From Eremomyces bilateralis CBS 781.70 (taxonomy: Eukaryota; Ascomycota; Dothideomycetes; Eremomycetales; Eremomycetaceae), in contig NW_022985074.1 of the NCBI RefSeq assembly GCF_010015585.1, forward strand, positions 310,001 to 374,000: 64,000 nt of DNA. The letters are read 5' to 3'. This document shows positions 25,916 to 36,538 of the stretch, one piece after another. The notes beneath the pieces are model-generated. The model worked only from the letters and a program-made list of their open reading frames with translations, was not told the DNA's origin and made no database searches. Position 1 is the first letter of the stretch, and each line of letters starts with the position of its first letter. Made by a program: the position numbers and the translations under genes.

Positions 25916-27379
25916 ATGGGCCGATTTCTGCAAGGGCCAGCGATTATGGTATGTCCAACGAGGTGTCATCGATAGGAACATGCGAACAGTGCAAACGGCT
26001 CGGAATTGTACGGGACTGGCGCTGACTGGCCCATAGGTGGTGGACTGGATAATGTATGGACTGGCATTCATCCTCGTGTCAATACGGCTATGGTTTCGAC
26101 TCCTCTACCAGCGAGTCCGTCTCAGATTATCTGATATTCTCCTCATCATCTCGCTGTTTTTCGCCCTAGGATTAGAGATATGCCTCACGATCACATTCCA
26201 ACGTGGAGGGATGGTGGAAGAAGTCGCCATGATAGGCCCTACGCCAAACAGAAAGGTGGGTGGTTCATCTCGTTCCAACTAATAGATCCTGCTCACGAAG
26301 GATTAGATTTCGTACACGTCGTCATTCCTCTACTATACCTCAGTGTACTGCGCGAAGTTTAGTCTCCTCACCCTCTACTACTTCCTCATCCCGCGGACAT
26401 GGCCTAATCTACGCACCGCACTCATCGTCACCATCGTGTACACAGCCGGATCATATCTTACAACCCTATTCCTATCACTATTTTGGTGTGGGACGAACAT
26501 TTTATCAAATTTCATCCCTTCCCTCACAACGTGCAGCATCTATAATCACACGTATTTCAATACGGTCTGGTCGTTGAACATTACCTCGGATTTCATGGGT
26601 ACGGCAAATCCTTTGGAGCATGCAAGACACTTTCGCTGACTTATGCTGCAAGCTTTTGTACTCCCGTTTCCGATGCTAGTTGAACTCCAGTTGGCGAGGA
26701 GGCAGGTTGTAGCCTTGGCCATAACGTTTGGACTGGGCATCATCACCATGGCGGTGAGCACCGGACGGTTTGTCGCGGTCAAGAACTACTCCATCATGCC
26801 TTTGTGTACGTCCACTCTGATCCGTCCGACTATGCCAGCGCTCGCGGAAATCGGGAGTCGTTTGCTGATCTAAATCGTGCAGTTGTCTGGTCCTCGGCCG
26901 AATGCACGACAGCGATCATGGTCGCCTCGCTCCCGGCATTGAGACCTCTACTCAAACGGGCCACCAAGTCCACCCGTCGAACCACCGATGAACTGGGTGC
27001 GACCGAAATGGCGAACCATCACACCACCAAACGTGCCGTTCAATCCCATGCGAGCGTCCGTAGTACCGATTCGGCATATTCGATGACTCGCCAGCATAAC
27101 CGACACAGTTTCGGCGCGTTAAGCAAAGGATGGGTGCAGATGCGGGACGATCTTTCGAATGGCTCAGACCTAAAATTGGAATCACCACGGACGGCTGCCC
27201 TACCGATGGATTCCCGACGAGGCACGGAAGAATTTGAGTTGTCTGGCCCCTCTGATACGGAGACAACCGAAGGCAGGCATCCTGTTCAAGCCAGAAATGT
27301 CTTCGAAGAACGACACCAGGTTGTCATACACGGGCCAGAAAACACCATCAATCGCAGCAGTTCATGGCGGAGAATCTGA
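25916..27379 (+). CDS. Seven-transmembrane rhodopsin-domain (SAT4-type) fungal membrane protein
   Basis: A member of the large fungal family of 'integral membrane' or 'rhodopsin domain' proteins, some of which act as PTH11-like surface receptors; the ligand is unknown. Five exons (25916..25948, 26037..26255, 26307..26598, 26653..26805, 26883..27379) join in frame through GT-AG introns into 397 residues. Seven hydrophobic spans can be read, starting at VDWIMYGLAFILVSIRLW, LSDILLIISLFFALG, SFLYYTSVYCAKFSLLTL, ALIVTIVYTAGSYLTTLF, FVLPFPMLVELQL, VVALAITFGLGIITMAVS and FVWSSAECTTAIMVAS. The family hallmarks are the YCAKFSLL helix, the FWCG...C pair and the LPFPML helix. The tail of about 150 residues is Ser/Thr/Arg-rich and cytoplasmic by analogy. 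The short first exon is the weakest point. Confidence 0.85.
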
Positions 27380-28196
27380 TATGTAATTTTCCTGAAGTGA
27401 GGATATTTTCCAGCATTCGATTCTTTATTCCCTTAAGGCGAAAACTGTCCGGGTTCAGGTCTTTATGGTTGGGACTCAAGATAGGAGGTTGGTTGGAGTT
27501 GGGTCGGAGTCAACCTCGGGGACATTATGATCGGTATGATTTGAACTGGCGATGGCTGGCGAACCAATGGATATTCAAAAGCGTAATTCGTCAATAGATA
27601 ATTGACAGAATGCTCAATTTGGACCATGAAGCTAGACAATATCAAATATACCAAATACATATGTAAAATAGCAGCTCTTATTCCGTACGGAAACCCCTCT
27701 AGCCGTCTCGGCCAGTCGGCCTCTCCTAAGTTGCTGAGATAAGCAGCCCAGATGTCACGACTTTCTGTGGGGATCTCACGGAATTTCTCCAATCTCCATT
27801 ATTAATATTCCCGTCCTCATATTTGGTTCTCCCTCCCTCCTCCACCAGCCGCATTCCGTTTAGCCATATCGCCATCGCAGTCCTCCGCTAAACACATCGG
27901 GCCCAAGATGAGCAAAATCCTCCGGCCGCGGCCCGTTTTCGCAGGCCTCAATGCCAGACCCTTGCTATCCACGGTGAATGAAGATTGGGGGTCCACTCTC
28001 CCATGATTGTTCTGGGCGATGAAGATTATTATTAACTATATATTTCTTCTTCGGCCGTTGGCGATCTCTATTGCGATATATTTCTGTGAGCGGAGCTCTA
28101 ACATGATGTGAATGAAGAGCGCTTCGTCGTATTTAATCTATCCTTCCTCCTCATCGCCACGAGATCCTTATCATAGACCCCTCCAACCACTCAGCC
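27380..28196. other. intergenic, no gene seen
   Basis: The region between the 7TM gene and the aldo/keto reductase gene. Open frames are short and lack similarity. AT-rich patches near 28020-28080 precede the next start. Confidence 0.6.
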
Positions 28197-29513
28197 ATGG
28201 CTTCGCAACCCTCATCCCGCACGCCTCTCTCCTCGATTCTCCCTCCCCTCATCTTCGGAACCGCTACCTTCAACACCCAGTACAATAAGGACCCCTATGC
28301 GCTCGACACGAAAGGCCTCGTCAAGGAAGCCCTTGATCACGGCGTCCGCGCCTTCGATACCTCGCCTTACTACGGTCCCGCGGAGATCCTCCTCGGCGCC
28401 GCGCTCGACGTGCCCGATATCCGCGCGCGATATGCTCGACGTGAATACTTCATCCTGACGAAAGTTGGGAGGATCGCGGCGGAGGAATTCGACTACAGCC
28501 CTGAGTGGGTACGATCGTCGGTGGATCGATCATTGGAGAGGCTGAAGACCGATTACCTAGACGTGGTATATTGCCATGATGTCGAGTTCGTTAGCGAGGA
28601 GGAGGTGCTAGGGGCGGTGAAAGAGTTGCGCCGATTAAGAGATGAGGAGAGGAAGGTCAAATATATCGGGATCTCGGGGTATCCGGTCGATGTCCTTTGC
28701 TCCCTGGCCGCGAGGGTCCTCCGCGAAACGGGAGAACCACTTGATGCGGTCATGTCATATGCGAACTTCACCCTACAAAACACATTGCTCGAAACCCAAG
28801 CCATCCCTCTGTTGAAGCAAGCGGGCGTCGACGTCGTTCCGAACGCCAGCATGCTTGGTATGGGTTTATTGCGACACGACGGCCAGCCGGAAGGCGCCCA
28901 GGGCGACTGGCACCCGTCCCCGCTCGGCCTTCGGCGGGCCGTGCAAGATGCCAGCGACTTCTGCGATCGACACGACGAGCGGATCGAGGTCATTGCGATC
29001 CGATACGCACTCGAGAGCTACGTGACCGTCGGATCGATCGTCGGGTCCAGCGGCGACCCCGCGTCGGGCGTTCCGTGGAAGGAGGAAAGCATCGACGATG
29101 TCGGCGGCGGGAAGTTGGGGGTCTCGGTCATGGGCGTGAGCAATTCAGCGGAGTTGAAGAAGACGATGCAGGTGTGGCGAAGTATCCTGGACGGGCTAGA
29201 AGGCGGCGAAGCGACGGCGATGGCGGCAGGACGATGGCGACGCGATCACGAATGGAGCCTCAATCGCAAGAAAGCCGTGCAGATCTTGGCGGACGGCGTA
29301 AAGGAGGTGATGGATAAGTGGCTCGACTTCACGTGGGAGAGTCCACATAGGGATTACGTGAATGTCCGGGGGAAAACGACTGAGCAGGTATACGAGGCGA
29401 AGGAGAAGTTGAGAGCGTCGGCGTTGAAACAGGTCACGGTAGCGGCCATGTGGCCGACTCCAGCAGCGAGCCCCGAACCAGTGTCGGAGGATCGAAGGTT
29501 TCCCTTCCGATGA
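28197..29513 (+). CDS. ara2: D-arabinose 1-dehydrogenase, aldo/keto reductase family (Ara2-like)
   Basis: Oxidises D-arabinose to D-arabinono-1,4-lactone with NAD, a step toward D-erythroascorbate, the fungal ascorbate analogue. It is a single exon of 438 residues with ATG in a good context (GCCATGG). The aldo/keto reductase tetrad is visible: Asp and Tyr in FDTSPYYGP (about 55), Lys in ILTKVG (about 90), and His in VVYCHDVEF (about 125). IPLLKQAGVDVVPNASMLGMG belongs to the family's cofactor region. The length exceeds the yeast Ara2 (335) because of a C-terminal extension of about 100 residues that is conserved in filamentous relatives. Substrate assignment follows the Ara2 subfamily; L-galactose or L-fucose dehydrogenase activity is the alternative. 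Confidence 0.9.
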   Translation: MASQPSSRTPLSSILPPLIFGTATFNTQYNKDPYALDTKGLVKEALDHGVRAFDTSPYYGPAEILLGAALDVPDIRARYARREYFILTKVGRIAAEEFDYSPEWVRSSVDRSLERLKTDYLDVVYCHDVEFVSEEEVLGAVKELRRLRDEERKVKYIGISGYPVDVLCSLAARVLRETGEPLDAVMSYANFTLQNTLLETQAIPLLKQAGVDVVPNASMLGMGLLRHDGQPEGAQGDWHPSPLGLRRAVQDASDFCDRHDERIEVIAIRYALESYVTVGSIVGSSGDPASGVPWKEESIDDVGGGKLGVSVMGVSNSAELKKTMQVWRSILDGLEGGEATAMAAGRWRRDHEWSLNRKKAVQILADGVKEVMDKWLDFTWESPHRDYVNVRGKTTEQVYEAKEKLRASALKQVTVAAMWPTPAASPEPVSEDRRFPFR

Positions 29514-29777
29514 TGGCGAATGTCGACGGTTTCATGATTTATAATGCGTTAATACAGAGGAATGGGACCTCATGAATGTCACGACGTAGCACACCGAAGG
29601 ATGCCTTGGGCATGTGCTAAAGAGCGAGGATTCGAAACCCTGTCGGATCCTTTTCAGTTTGCGTACCTCGACTTTGTTTTCTTCCCCTTTTCCAAATTCC
29701 AATGCGTTCTACACGCCATAAATACCTAAGCATATCCCGCGCCATGGAGTGGTTTATATCTCCCCTAGGACATCACC

Positions 29778-30605
29778 ATGTCCTTCCCAATCTCCATCCC
29801 CTGGATTCCCCTCCTCCACCCACTCGTGCAATGCTCCCCATCCCAACCCGCCATCACCGCCGCCCTGCCCAACCAAAGCCCAGGAACAAATAAACCTCGC
29901 TTCTGGGGGTACACCAGCAGGTCCGACTCGTGTGCATCCTCCTTCTACGGCCGTTGATCTATGCTTATACCAACCTCTTTTCAGGGTTACCCCTCTTCTG
30001 CCGAACCGACTCCACCTACGGCACCTTCGGCACTATCGTCGACTGCTGCCCCACCTCCGCCGCCTCCTGCCACCCCGCGACGCGATGCTTGTCTGGAAAC
30101 ATCGTCCAGCACCCGATCGGCCGCGCGGAGACATATTGGTTTGCCTTCCCTTTCTCCCTCCCCGCCCACTCTCCCCGCCTCATCTACCATTGATACTGAA
30201 CCCCCTTCCATAGCTTCGACGCCTGAAACCCCGTCCTCATCCTCTCCACCGCCAACGACCCCGCCCCACACACCCAGTTCAGTTGCGCCCCCCCCCTCCA
30301 TGACCCTTCTCCGCGCTATCGACGCCGCCGCCACCGCTAAGTCCCAATCGCCTCCCGCCAAAACTAGTCGCGAAGTGGGCGCAAGCCTCGTCGGCGTTAT
30401 CTTCGGTTTTGTCGTTGCTGGCTTGATCGTCCTCATCCTCCCCGTGGTGGGGATCGTTTGGTTCTACCGCAGACGGAAGGTGCGGATGAACGCTTGGACG
30501 GAGCTGAGCGATGTGGCGCCAAACCGGGAGGGGGGGGAGGGGCCGGTGGACTCGAAGGGGGGGTTGGTGGAGTTCTCCGCGGAAGGGGGCGGAAAGGGGG
30601 GGTGA
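29778..30605 (+). CDS. Putative secreted/one-TM Cys- and Ser/Thr/Pro-rich surface protein (model uncertain)
   Basis: Best model: exons 29778..29931, 29985..30138 and 30278..30605, about 211 residues. Exon 1 encodes a hydrophobic start (MSFPISIPWIPLLHPLV) that may be a signal peptide. Exon 2, joined by a convincing TTTTCAG acceptor, gives a Cys motif (FGTIVDCCPTSAASC) seen in many fungal wall-anchored one-pass proteins. Exon 3 has a Ser/Pro-rich stalk, one strong membrane span (GVIFGFVVAGLIVLILPVVG) followed by FYRRRKVR, and a Gly-rich tail. The exon 2-3 junction is not secure: the only usable donor is at 30139, and the acceptor at 30277 was chosen because it restores frame. Such proteins are often sensor-like; function unknown. 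Confidence 0.5.
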
Positions 30606-31337
30606 TGGAGCTGTCGGCTGGAGGTAGACGGACTCGGGATGTGGTAGAGCTGCCGAGAGGGGGGCAGGCGGTGGAGTCGTCGGCGGGAGGGGGGAAGGGG
30701 AGGGGGGAAGGGCGGGGCGGTGAAGTTGCCGCAGCGGAGCTCGAGGGGGTATCACGAGTTGCCGGCGTAGATATGATAGGCATGTATAGATGGCATTGGG
30801 TTTGTGTTCGGCGGTATGGCGCTCGGGATTAGTGTTGGACGTTATACGGGACAAAGGGGGGCGCTCTGGCTGCCGGTCGTCGGACTGTTGAGGCTGTTAG
30901 TGCGCAATGCAAGGTCGACATCCGCTGCTATGGGATCAAACCAGGGGACCCGACAGGAGTCATGAATGATCTGAATAGGGATGCATCATAGTAGACTTGG
31001 CCACTAATCTAGCTCAGCAAAGAACGTTATAACCATGAATTTTTCGCTATTAAACACACATAACGAATCTATCTACAGCGATTTGACGCTGTCACATAAT
31101 TTTTTCAGTGAAAACACATACCCGTCCCCGGATTTTGATGATACCGATAGCAGAATGTAGTTTTCATCGCATGACCATGGCTCGTCATCATGTCGCATAG
31201 CGCCCAAGCCGCGATGCAAATCAACCCGTGTAAACAAAGAGGAAAAAAAGGACAGAGGGATTCCAACAGATCTCGCTCGTCATACCGGTCGTGACACGCG
31301 CTTAAAGCACCCATACATCGGAAACATCAACACACAT
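30606..31337. other. intergenic between convergent genes, no gene seen
   Basis: The common 3' flank of the one-TM protein gene and the BTB-like gene. The long frames at 30279-30854 on the minus strand are antisense to a low-complexity coding region. Nothing else was recognised. Confidence 0.6.
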
Positions 31338-33488
31338 TCACTCCCGCCTCGTCAAGATAAACCCTCCGTCTCGCACTTCCACCCGCTCGCTCAACCGCAC
31401 CGTATCGCTGGGCGACCCTTTCCCTCCCTGTCCGTTCTTCTTCTGTCCACCCTTCCCACTCCCACCCCCGATGCCGTTCCCAGATTCTCGATCCACCACC
31501 CCCACCAACCCCATCGCCACCACCCTCCTCTTCTCCCTTTCTGCAACCACTACCTCCGCCAAACCCCGCGCCCGCTCACTCCCCACCCGCTTCGCGAACG
31601 CCGGCGCCTCGAACACCTGTCTCAGCGTGCGGAACGGGATCGTCAGCAGCACGGAGGAGAACAGCGCGGTCGGCGAGGGTGCGGGGACGATCCCGTCGGG
31701 GGAAACGGAGACCTGCCCGAATTGGATTCCGGGGCGGACGCTGCGGCTGCGCGAGCGGGCATGGTGGAGATGATGGTAGGGGAAGCGTTCCATGTTGCCG
31801 GTCAGTTCGGGGGCATGGGCGTCGAACGTCAGGTCTGCGGGGAGATGTGCGATGAGGTAGTCGTTGATGGCGAGGAGGAAGTCCTTGTTGTACATGCCGT
31901 AGGCGAAGCCGCCGTGGCCGGAACCTTGGGTCGGATCCTTGCGCGCGTAGGCAAAGTCGAAGGCCATCGCGAGGGTGTCGGGACCAATCAGGGAGCGCGC
32001 GTAGTGCAGGCCGTGGTGGCAGAGGGATGGGAGCTGGAGGATGTAGCCGGCGGCGAAGTAAGCGAGGCAGCGGGAGAAGACCTCGGGGGTGTCGGTGTGC
32101 TCGAGGAGGTTGCCGTAGGGGTCCCAGGTGCGGGAGAGGTCGTCGAGGGTGAGGGGCCGGGCGCCGTAGACGTAGCGGAGAGCGTCGGTGAAGGCGTGGG
32201 GGGTGACGAAGGGGTCGTGGAGGGTGGCATGGAGGGCCTTCATGCGCTCGTAGGGGTTGAAGGATTGGGAGGGGGAGAGGAGAAGGCGGGATAGGGTGGG
32301 GCTTTGGGAGATGATGATGGAGTGGACGGGGAAGGTCATGAAGAGGCGGTCGAGGCGGGAATCGTGGAGGATAAGGATATAGTCGGCGAGCACATCGGTG
32401 CCAAACATGTTGAGGATGCTGGTACGCATGAGGGACATATGTTCCATATCCGAATATTCGCCAGGTCCGGCCACCAGTTGGTTCAGAGCCGGGTCGGGGT
32501 ACGCAATGGCATCCTTGGAGGAGCCATTCGACCATCGGTGCTTGTCCTGGTCCTGATACAGAAGAGAAAGATCGGTGTAGTTTTCCGCGGGCGATGGCTG
32601 CATCGGAGGCACAGCAAACCCTCCATCCTGCGGGGACATCGTCCGTGTTCCATTGCGAGAGTGTGCGGGGCTCGCTACCGCCCCTCCGCCCCTGGGAGCG
32701 CCAGCGAAGGCATCTTGTTCGGTCGGAGAGTTGAGGGCGTTATTTGGTATAAACGGGACAGACGTCGGAGTCAAGACGGTCCCGTTAGGCGTTGCCGAGG
32801 GTATCGCACTGACTGGGTGTGCGTGAGCTGATGACGGGACAAACGCTGGAGCGAAGACATGGTTGTTCGTGAATCGAGGCGGTGGAAGCGATGATGGATC
32901 GAGAGGAGACTCGGGGCGGCCTCCAAAGACCAGTGGACCTCCTGGTTGGAATCGTCGAAGCGGAAGATCGTGTTGCATCGGAGCTTGGTGTGGGGGTTGG
33001 ATTTCTGGTGGAGGCAACACTGAGGTTCCGTTCGAGAGACCATGGTTCCCGTTCACGGCGCCAGGAGCCTCGATGTCACCATTTGTCACCGGTATGCCGG
33101 AATGAGGCATCGCCTGTTGGTCCTGAGTGGTAGTAGAGATATCTCGGGCGGCTGGCGAACTGGTCTGGCGGGAAGCGATACCGGAGTCACGCCTCTCTGG
33201 GCTATGAGAGGGCGACGATTCTAGTTGAGGAGCAAGAGCCTCCTCTTTTACCGCAGAAGCATCACTCTCACCCTGAGCCTCAGTTGGCGGATCTTTGCGT
33301 TGTTTTGTAACCTCCCCAACCTCTGCTCGCTTGTCATCGGCTCGTGGCCCCTCGGAGGTGGGGAGCTCCGCACTGCTCGCGGTGGACAAACCAGAGATGG
33401 AATTCCTGGTTGTATGCGGACGTTTTTCGAATACCAGAGGGATAGCCGGGACAATACGGCTGGTAGGCCGCGTCTTATTTACCGCCAT
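31338..33488 (-). CDS. BTB/POZ-like domain protein, conserved fungal, function unknown
   Basis: A single exon of 716 residues from an ATG at 33488. The first 330 residues are Pro/Ser-rich and disordered-looking. A BTB/POZ-like fold follows, from ADYILILHDSRLDRLFM through FPVHSIIISQSPTLSRLLL (about 360-430), with the ensuing helices FTDALRYVYGARPLTLDDL and CLAYFAAGYILQLPSLCHHG. This fits a fungal orphan family annotated only as BTB-containing. The tail is Arg/Gly/Lys-rich (about 660-710). BTB domains commonly dimerise or bring substrates to cullin-3, but no partner is indicated here. It is divergent from MCP1. Codon endings move from mixed/C to G-rich toward the 3' end. Confidence 0.82.
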   Translation of the reverse strand: MAVNKTRPTSRIVPAIPLVFEKRPHTTRNSISGLSTASSAELPTSEGPRADDKRAEVGEVTKQRKDPPTEAQGESDASAVKEEALAPQLESSPSHSPERRDSGIASRQTSSPAARDISTTTQDQQAMPHSGIPVTNGDIEAPGAVNGNHGLSNGTSVLPPPEIQPPHQAPMQHDLPLRRFQPGGPLVFGGRPESPLDPSSLPPPRFTNNHVFAPAFVPSSAHAHPVSAIPSATPNGTVLTPTSVPFIPNNALNSPTEQDAFAGAPRGGGAVASPAHSRNGTRTMSPQDGGFAVPPMQPSPAENYTDLSLLYQDQDKHRWSNGSSKDAIAYPDPALNQLVAGPGEYSDMEHMSLMRTSILNMFGTDVLADYILILHDSRLDRLFMTFPVHSIIISQSPTLSRLLLSPSQSFNPYERMKALHATLHDPFVTPHAFTDALRYVYGARPLTLDDLSRTWDPYGNLLEHTDTPEVFSRCLAYFAAGYILQLPSLCHHGLHYARSLIGPDTLAMAFDFAYARKDPTQGSGHGGFAYGMYNKDFLLAINDYLIAHLPADLTFDAHAPELTGNMERFPYHHLHHARSRSRSVRPGIQFGQVSVSPDGIVPAPSPTALFSSVLLTIPFRTLRQVFEAPAFAKRVGSERARGLAEVVVAEREKRRVVAMGLVGVVDRESGNGIGGGSGKGGQKKNGQGGKGSPSDTVRLSERVEVRDGGFILTRRE

Positions 33489-34163
33489 CGTCGGGGAAGC
33501 GTAGAGGAATGATTGTAGGGAGGACGGGAAAGGTTATGACTCCTCCGCACAACGGAAGATCGACAGCGGGGAAAAGATGGAAGGAATTCCTGAGAAAAAC
33601 AAGTGCGGCTCCAAGATAATGTGCACGGGGTAAGTCCAGAGCAATTATCTTGGAGCGCAAGAAATAATTGCAGGAGACGAGAGGGACTCGTTACCGGAAA
33701 GGGAAGAGAGAGTGTTGACGAAGTGAAAGCGAGAAGAAATGGTCGTTGGGAGAACCGGAGAATCGATGGAAACATGACGAAACTGAAAGTAGTAAGGCGC
33801 TAAGGCTGTAAATTAGTGGATGCCTGATTCTCCCCGCAGCCGTAGCCGCAAACTGCAGTCGGAGCTTCAACGTCTCTCTGGCCTCTGGTCACTGTGGTTC
33901 TCACTCCCGGGAACATCAATATTCAGTACAGTACATCTGATATCCCTACACCACTGAACAAAGGCATTGACTCCTATACTTATATCACGGGGATTAATTT
34001 GTCAATATATCCCTTTTGTTCCCGCCATTCCATCCCGTGAATTGATCTACAAACATCTATCACACCGCCCGTCCCCCTCCTTGCTTGCATCATCAACGAC
34101 CTGGTTGGCTGGCATCTAGAATCCTCCGAGACATCGTCAAACCCAGTCATTGACTCTTTAGAG
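33489..34163. promoter_or_regulatory. shared divergent promoter region (BTB-like gene and MCP1)
   Basis: These 675 bases separate two start codons pointing outward. No coding frame is supported. No clear TATA box or named operator was seen. Confidence 0.45.
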
Positions 34164-35146
34164 ATGGCGGAGGAAGGGCCTGCTGCGGCGGGCATAGATG
34201 GTTTACGAGAGTTGGAGCCCTCTCCAGTCGAGTCGCCGTCCAAGGAGAAGAAAGACGCTCCGTTGGTCGAGACAAGGCAAACACCAGCACACTTGCATCC
34301 AAGTAGATTAGGTCTAAACGGCAACCACGGCCCATCATATTACCGTATGTCATATCTAATATCCTCAACCCTTCCCTCCCAACTAACCTCCCAGTCTCCC
34401 GCCTCCAACGCTACTCCTCCTACACCTTCACCGTTTTCGCTGCCCTCCACTTCACCAACACCGCCCTCATCCCCCTCGCAGCCTCCTCCCTCTCCTCCGC
34501 AGACTCCTACCTCCTGCTCACCCGCCCCTACTATCAATCCCCCCTCGCCGAACCCCTCCTCGTCGCCCTCCCCCTCGCCACCCACATCGCCGCCGGCCTC
34601 GCCCTCCGCCTCGTCCGTCGCGCCCAGAACCTCCGCCGCTATGGTGCCGCGCGCTCCGACGATGCGGGCTGGTGCGCACGCCTCGCGCAGGGGTGGCCGC
34701 CGCTGAACGGAATCAGCATTCTAGGGTATGCGCTCGTGCCGATGGTGGCGGGGCATGCGTTCTTGAATCGGGGGTTGCCGTGGATCCATGACGGCGGGAG
34801 CTCGAATGTGGGTTTGGAGTACGTGGCGCATGGGTTCGCGAAGCATCCGGTGGTGAGCTTTGTGGGGTTTGCGGGGTTGGTGGGAGTGGCGGCGTGGCAT
34901 TTTACGTGGGGGTGGGCGAGGTGGTTGGGGTGGTCGCCGAGTGGTGTGGCGCCGGGTGTAGTGGAGTACCGGGCGCGGAGGAAGAGGAGGTGGTATTTGG
35001 TAAATGCAGTGAGTGTGGTGGTTGCGGGGGTGTGGATGGCGGGGGGGTTGGGAGTCGTTGGTAGGGGAGGGGCGGCGACCGGGTGGGTGGGGAGGCAGTT
35101 TGATGATCTGTATTCGAAGGTTCCGATCGTGGGGAAGTGGCTTTGA
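34164..35146 (+). CDS. MCP1: Mcp1-like mitochondrial outer-membrane protein
   Basis: Yeast Mcp1 is an outer-membrane protein that binds Vps13 at vacuole-mitochondrion contacts and rescues loss of ERMES. Exons 34164..34344 and 34395..35146 (intron 50 bases) give 310 residues. The first 60 residues are polar and acidic. The membrane part shows the family pattern, beginning LSRLQRYSSYTFTVFAALHF, with further helices LLVALPLATHIAAGLAL, GYALVPMVAGHAFLNR, VVSFVGFAGLVGVAAWHFTW and LVNAVSVVVAGVWMAGGL. The conserved HFT and HAFLNR histidines match the Mcp1 TM domain, which resembles heme-binding cytochrome b-like bundles. Exon 2 is the clearest case of codon endings changing from nearly all C to nearly all G. 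It is only about 93 bases tail-to-tail from the next gene. Confidence 0.86.
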
Positions 35147-35239
35147 GCCATTCTAGATTTCATTGCTGTTGGCCGGATGTGAAGCTCCTTTCGGAGCGGC
35201 TTGGAGATACCCTGCATAGAACACCAGCATAGCGTCCGT

Positions 35240-36538
35240 TCACCGACGACCGAGATCAATGTCGAGCACATGTCTTGAGTTCCGTCCGTCGTCCACGCTC
35301 TTCTCGATCCCGAAGAACGGCTTGACGGCGAGATCGATCGTGTCGTCGAAGAACCCCTGAACCACTCCCATCAAGTCATCCCCCGTCTGTCGGAAATCCG
35401 GAAACGCGTTGATCTCCAGTAACCACGGGTTCGCCTCGCCGTCCAACATAAAGTCCAATCCAAACACCTCAAACGCATTCGGTAGTGTCTGAAAATGTAT
35501 CGACATGCCTCTCGCCGCCGCCTCAAACGTCTCGGCGGTGAGTTCGCAGATCTGCTCGAACACCTTCTCCTTCCATTCCCCTGGCTCTCCCGTGCCCGTC
35601 GCATTGGGCAAAACCTCGTCCAGATCCCAGAACCGCCGCACGCTTCCCTCATGCACACTCGAATCTTGTAGACACGTGTTGGTCAGATGTCCTCGCAGAT
35701 CAGTGGAATCCCACGGCGCTCGGTATTCCTCCGCAGCGAAGAGCGCCAGCATGTCGCGGTAGACGTACACGTTCAGCCCGCCCACCGCGAGGACGTAGGT
35801 GCGAATATGGAACTTTCGGTTCCCTTCGGAGGCGAAGAGGAGGGCCGGGTGGATGTATGGTTGCGCGATGAAATGCCGCAGCTGCGACGTGATGATGCCG
35901 TCGCCATATGCGAGTGCCTTCTCCCCATCGCCGTCCTGACTGCGGATATCCTCCTCCTCTTCGTCCGTCAACGGCTCCTCCTCTTCCCACTCCTCGAAAA
36001 TCTCCTGCAGCTCTTCCATCGAACTAAACAGCCGGATCCCCTGCCCCCGATCGCTCATCCCCGGCTTCAAGATCCACCACTCCCTCTCCTCTCTCGGAGC
36101 GGTCTCATTTTTGGCGAAACTCTCGTGCAGCTCATACGCTTCGACCAGCGCATCATCCAGAAACTCTGCAAAGTCCACCTCGAAGTCCACCCCCGCCTTG
36201 AAATGCCGCGCGAGCACGCTGTCCGGATGCTTGACCCGCCAGTTCTCCACCGTGCGCAGGAGGTAGTGTTTCCGGATCAGCGCCTTGCGGATGACATACG
36301 CGTTGATCAGCACGTTTTTCGGATGCTGCAGCGCATGTTCGAACTCGATCGATTCATATTGTCGGACTTCTAGGATCCGTGGCGAATTTCCGGGCTCTTG
36401 AGAATTTTCCTCGGTCGCTGACGCTGGAAAAATGCGGCGGAACGAGTCCGATGGGAGCCTTCGTTCGAGCGACGAGAGGACCAACGGCTCGATGTAGTCG
36501 TCTTCCAGGTTGACGAGCGTATGGATTGGGGAGGCCAT
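35240..36538 (-). CDS. Tubulin-tyrosine-ligase-like ATP-grasp protein (Pby1 TTL-domain type)
   Basis: TTL-family enzymes ligate amino acids to protein tails using ATP; yeast Pby1 is a P-body-associated member. The ATG at 36538 (MASPIHTLVN) is preferred to a TTG 38 codons upstream. The protein has 432 residues in one exon. ATP-grasp signatures are clear: WILKPGMSDRGQGIRLF (about residue 155), FHIRTYVLAVGGLNVYVYRD (about 250), HLTNTCLQ (about 285), and FGLDFMLDGEANPWLLEIN (about 375), which holds the metal-binding Glu and Asn. An acidic insert (EEWEEEEPLTDEEEEDI) interrupts the central domain. The N-terminal SurE domain found in yeast Pby1 is absent. Substrate unknown. Confidence 0.9.
   Translation of the reverse strand: MASPIHTLVNLEDDYIEPLVLSSLERRLPSDSFRRIFPASATEENSQEPGNSPRILEVRQYESIEFEHALQHPKNVLINAYVIRKALIRKHYLLRTVENWRVKHPDSVLARHFKAGVDFEVDFAEFLDDALVEAYELHESFAKNETAPREEREWWILKPGMSDRGQGIRLFSSMEELQEIFEEWEEEEPLTDEEEEDIRSQDGDGEKALAYGDGIITSQLRHFIAQPYIHPALLFASEGNRKFHIRTYVLAVGGLNVYVYRDMLALFAAEEYRAPWDSTDLRGHLTNTCLQDSSVHEGSVRRFWDLDEVLPNATGTGEPGEWKEKVFEQICELTAETFEAAARGMSIHFQTLPNAFEVFGLDFMLDGEANPWLLEINAFPDFRQTGDDLMGVVQGFFDDTIDLAVKPFFGIEKSVDDGRNSRHVLDIDLGRR

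Noticed and set aside
29620-29660. B-box-like GGATTCGAAACCC suggesting a tRNA gene
   Set aside because: No matching A box or acceptor stem at the right distance.
31576-32535. 319-codon minus-strand frame very rich in Pro, His and Arg
   Set aside because: It overlaps the BTB-like gene in another frame on the same strand. Its composition (Pro/His/Arg runs) is that of a shifted frame of GC-rich coding DNA.
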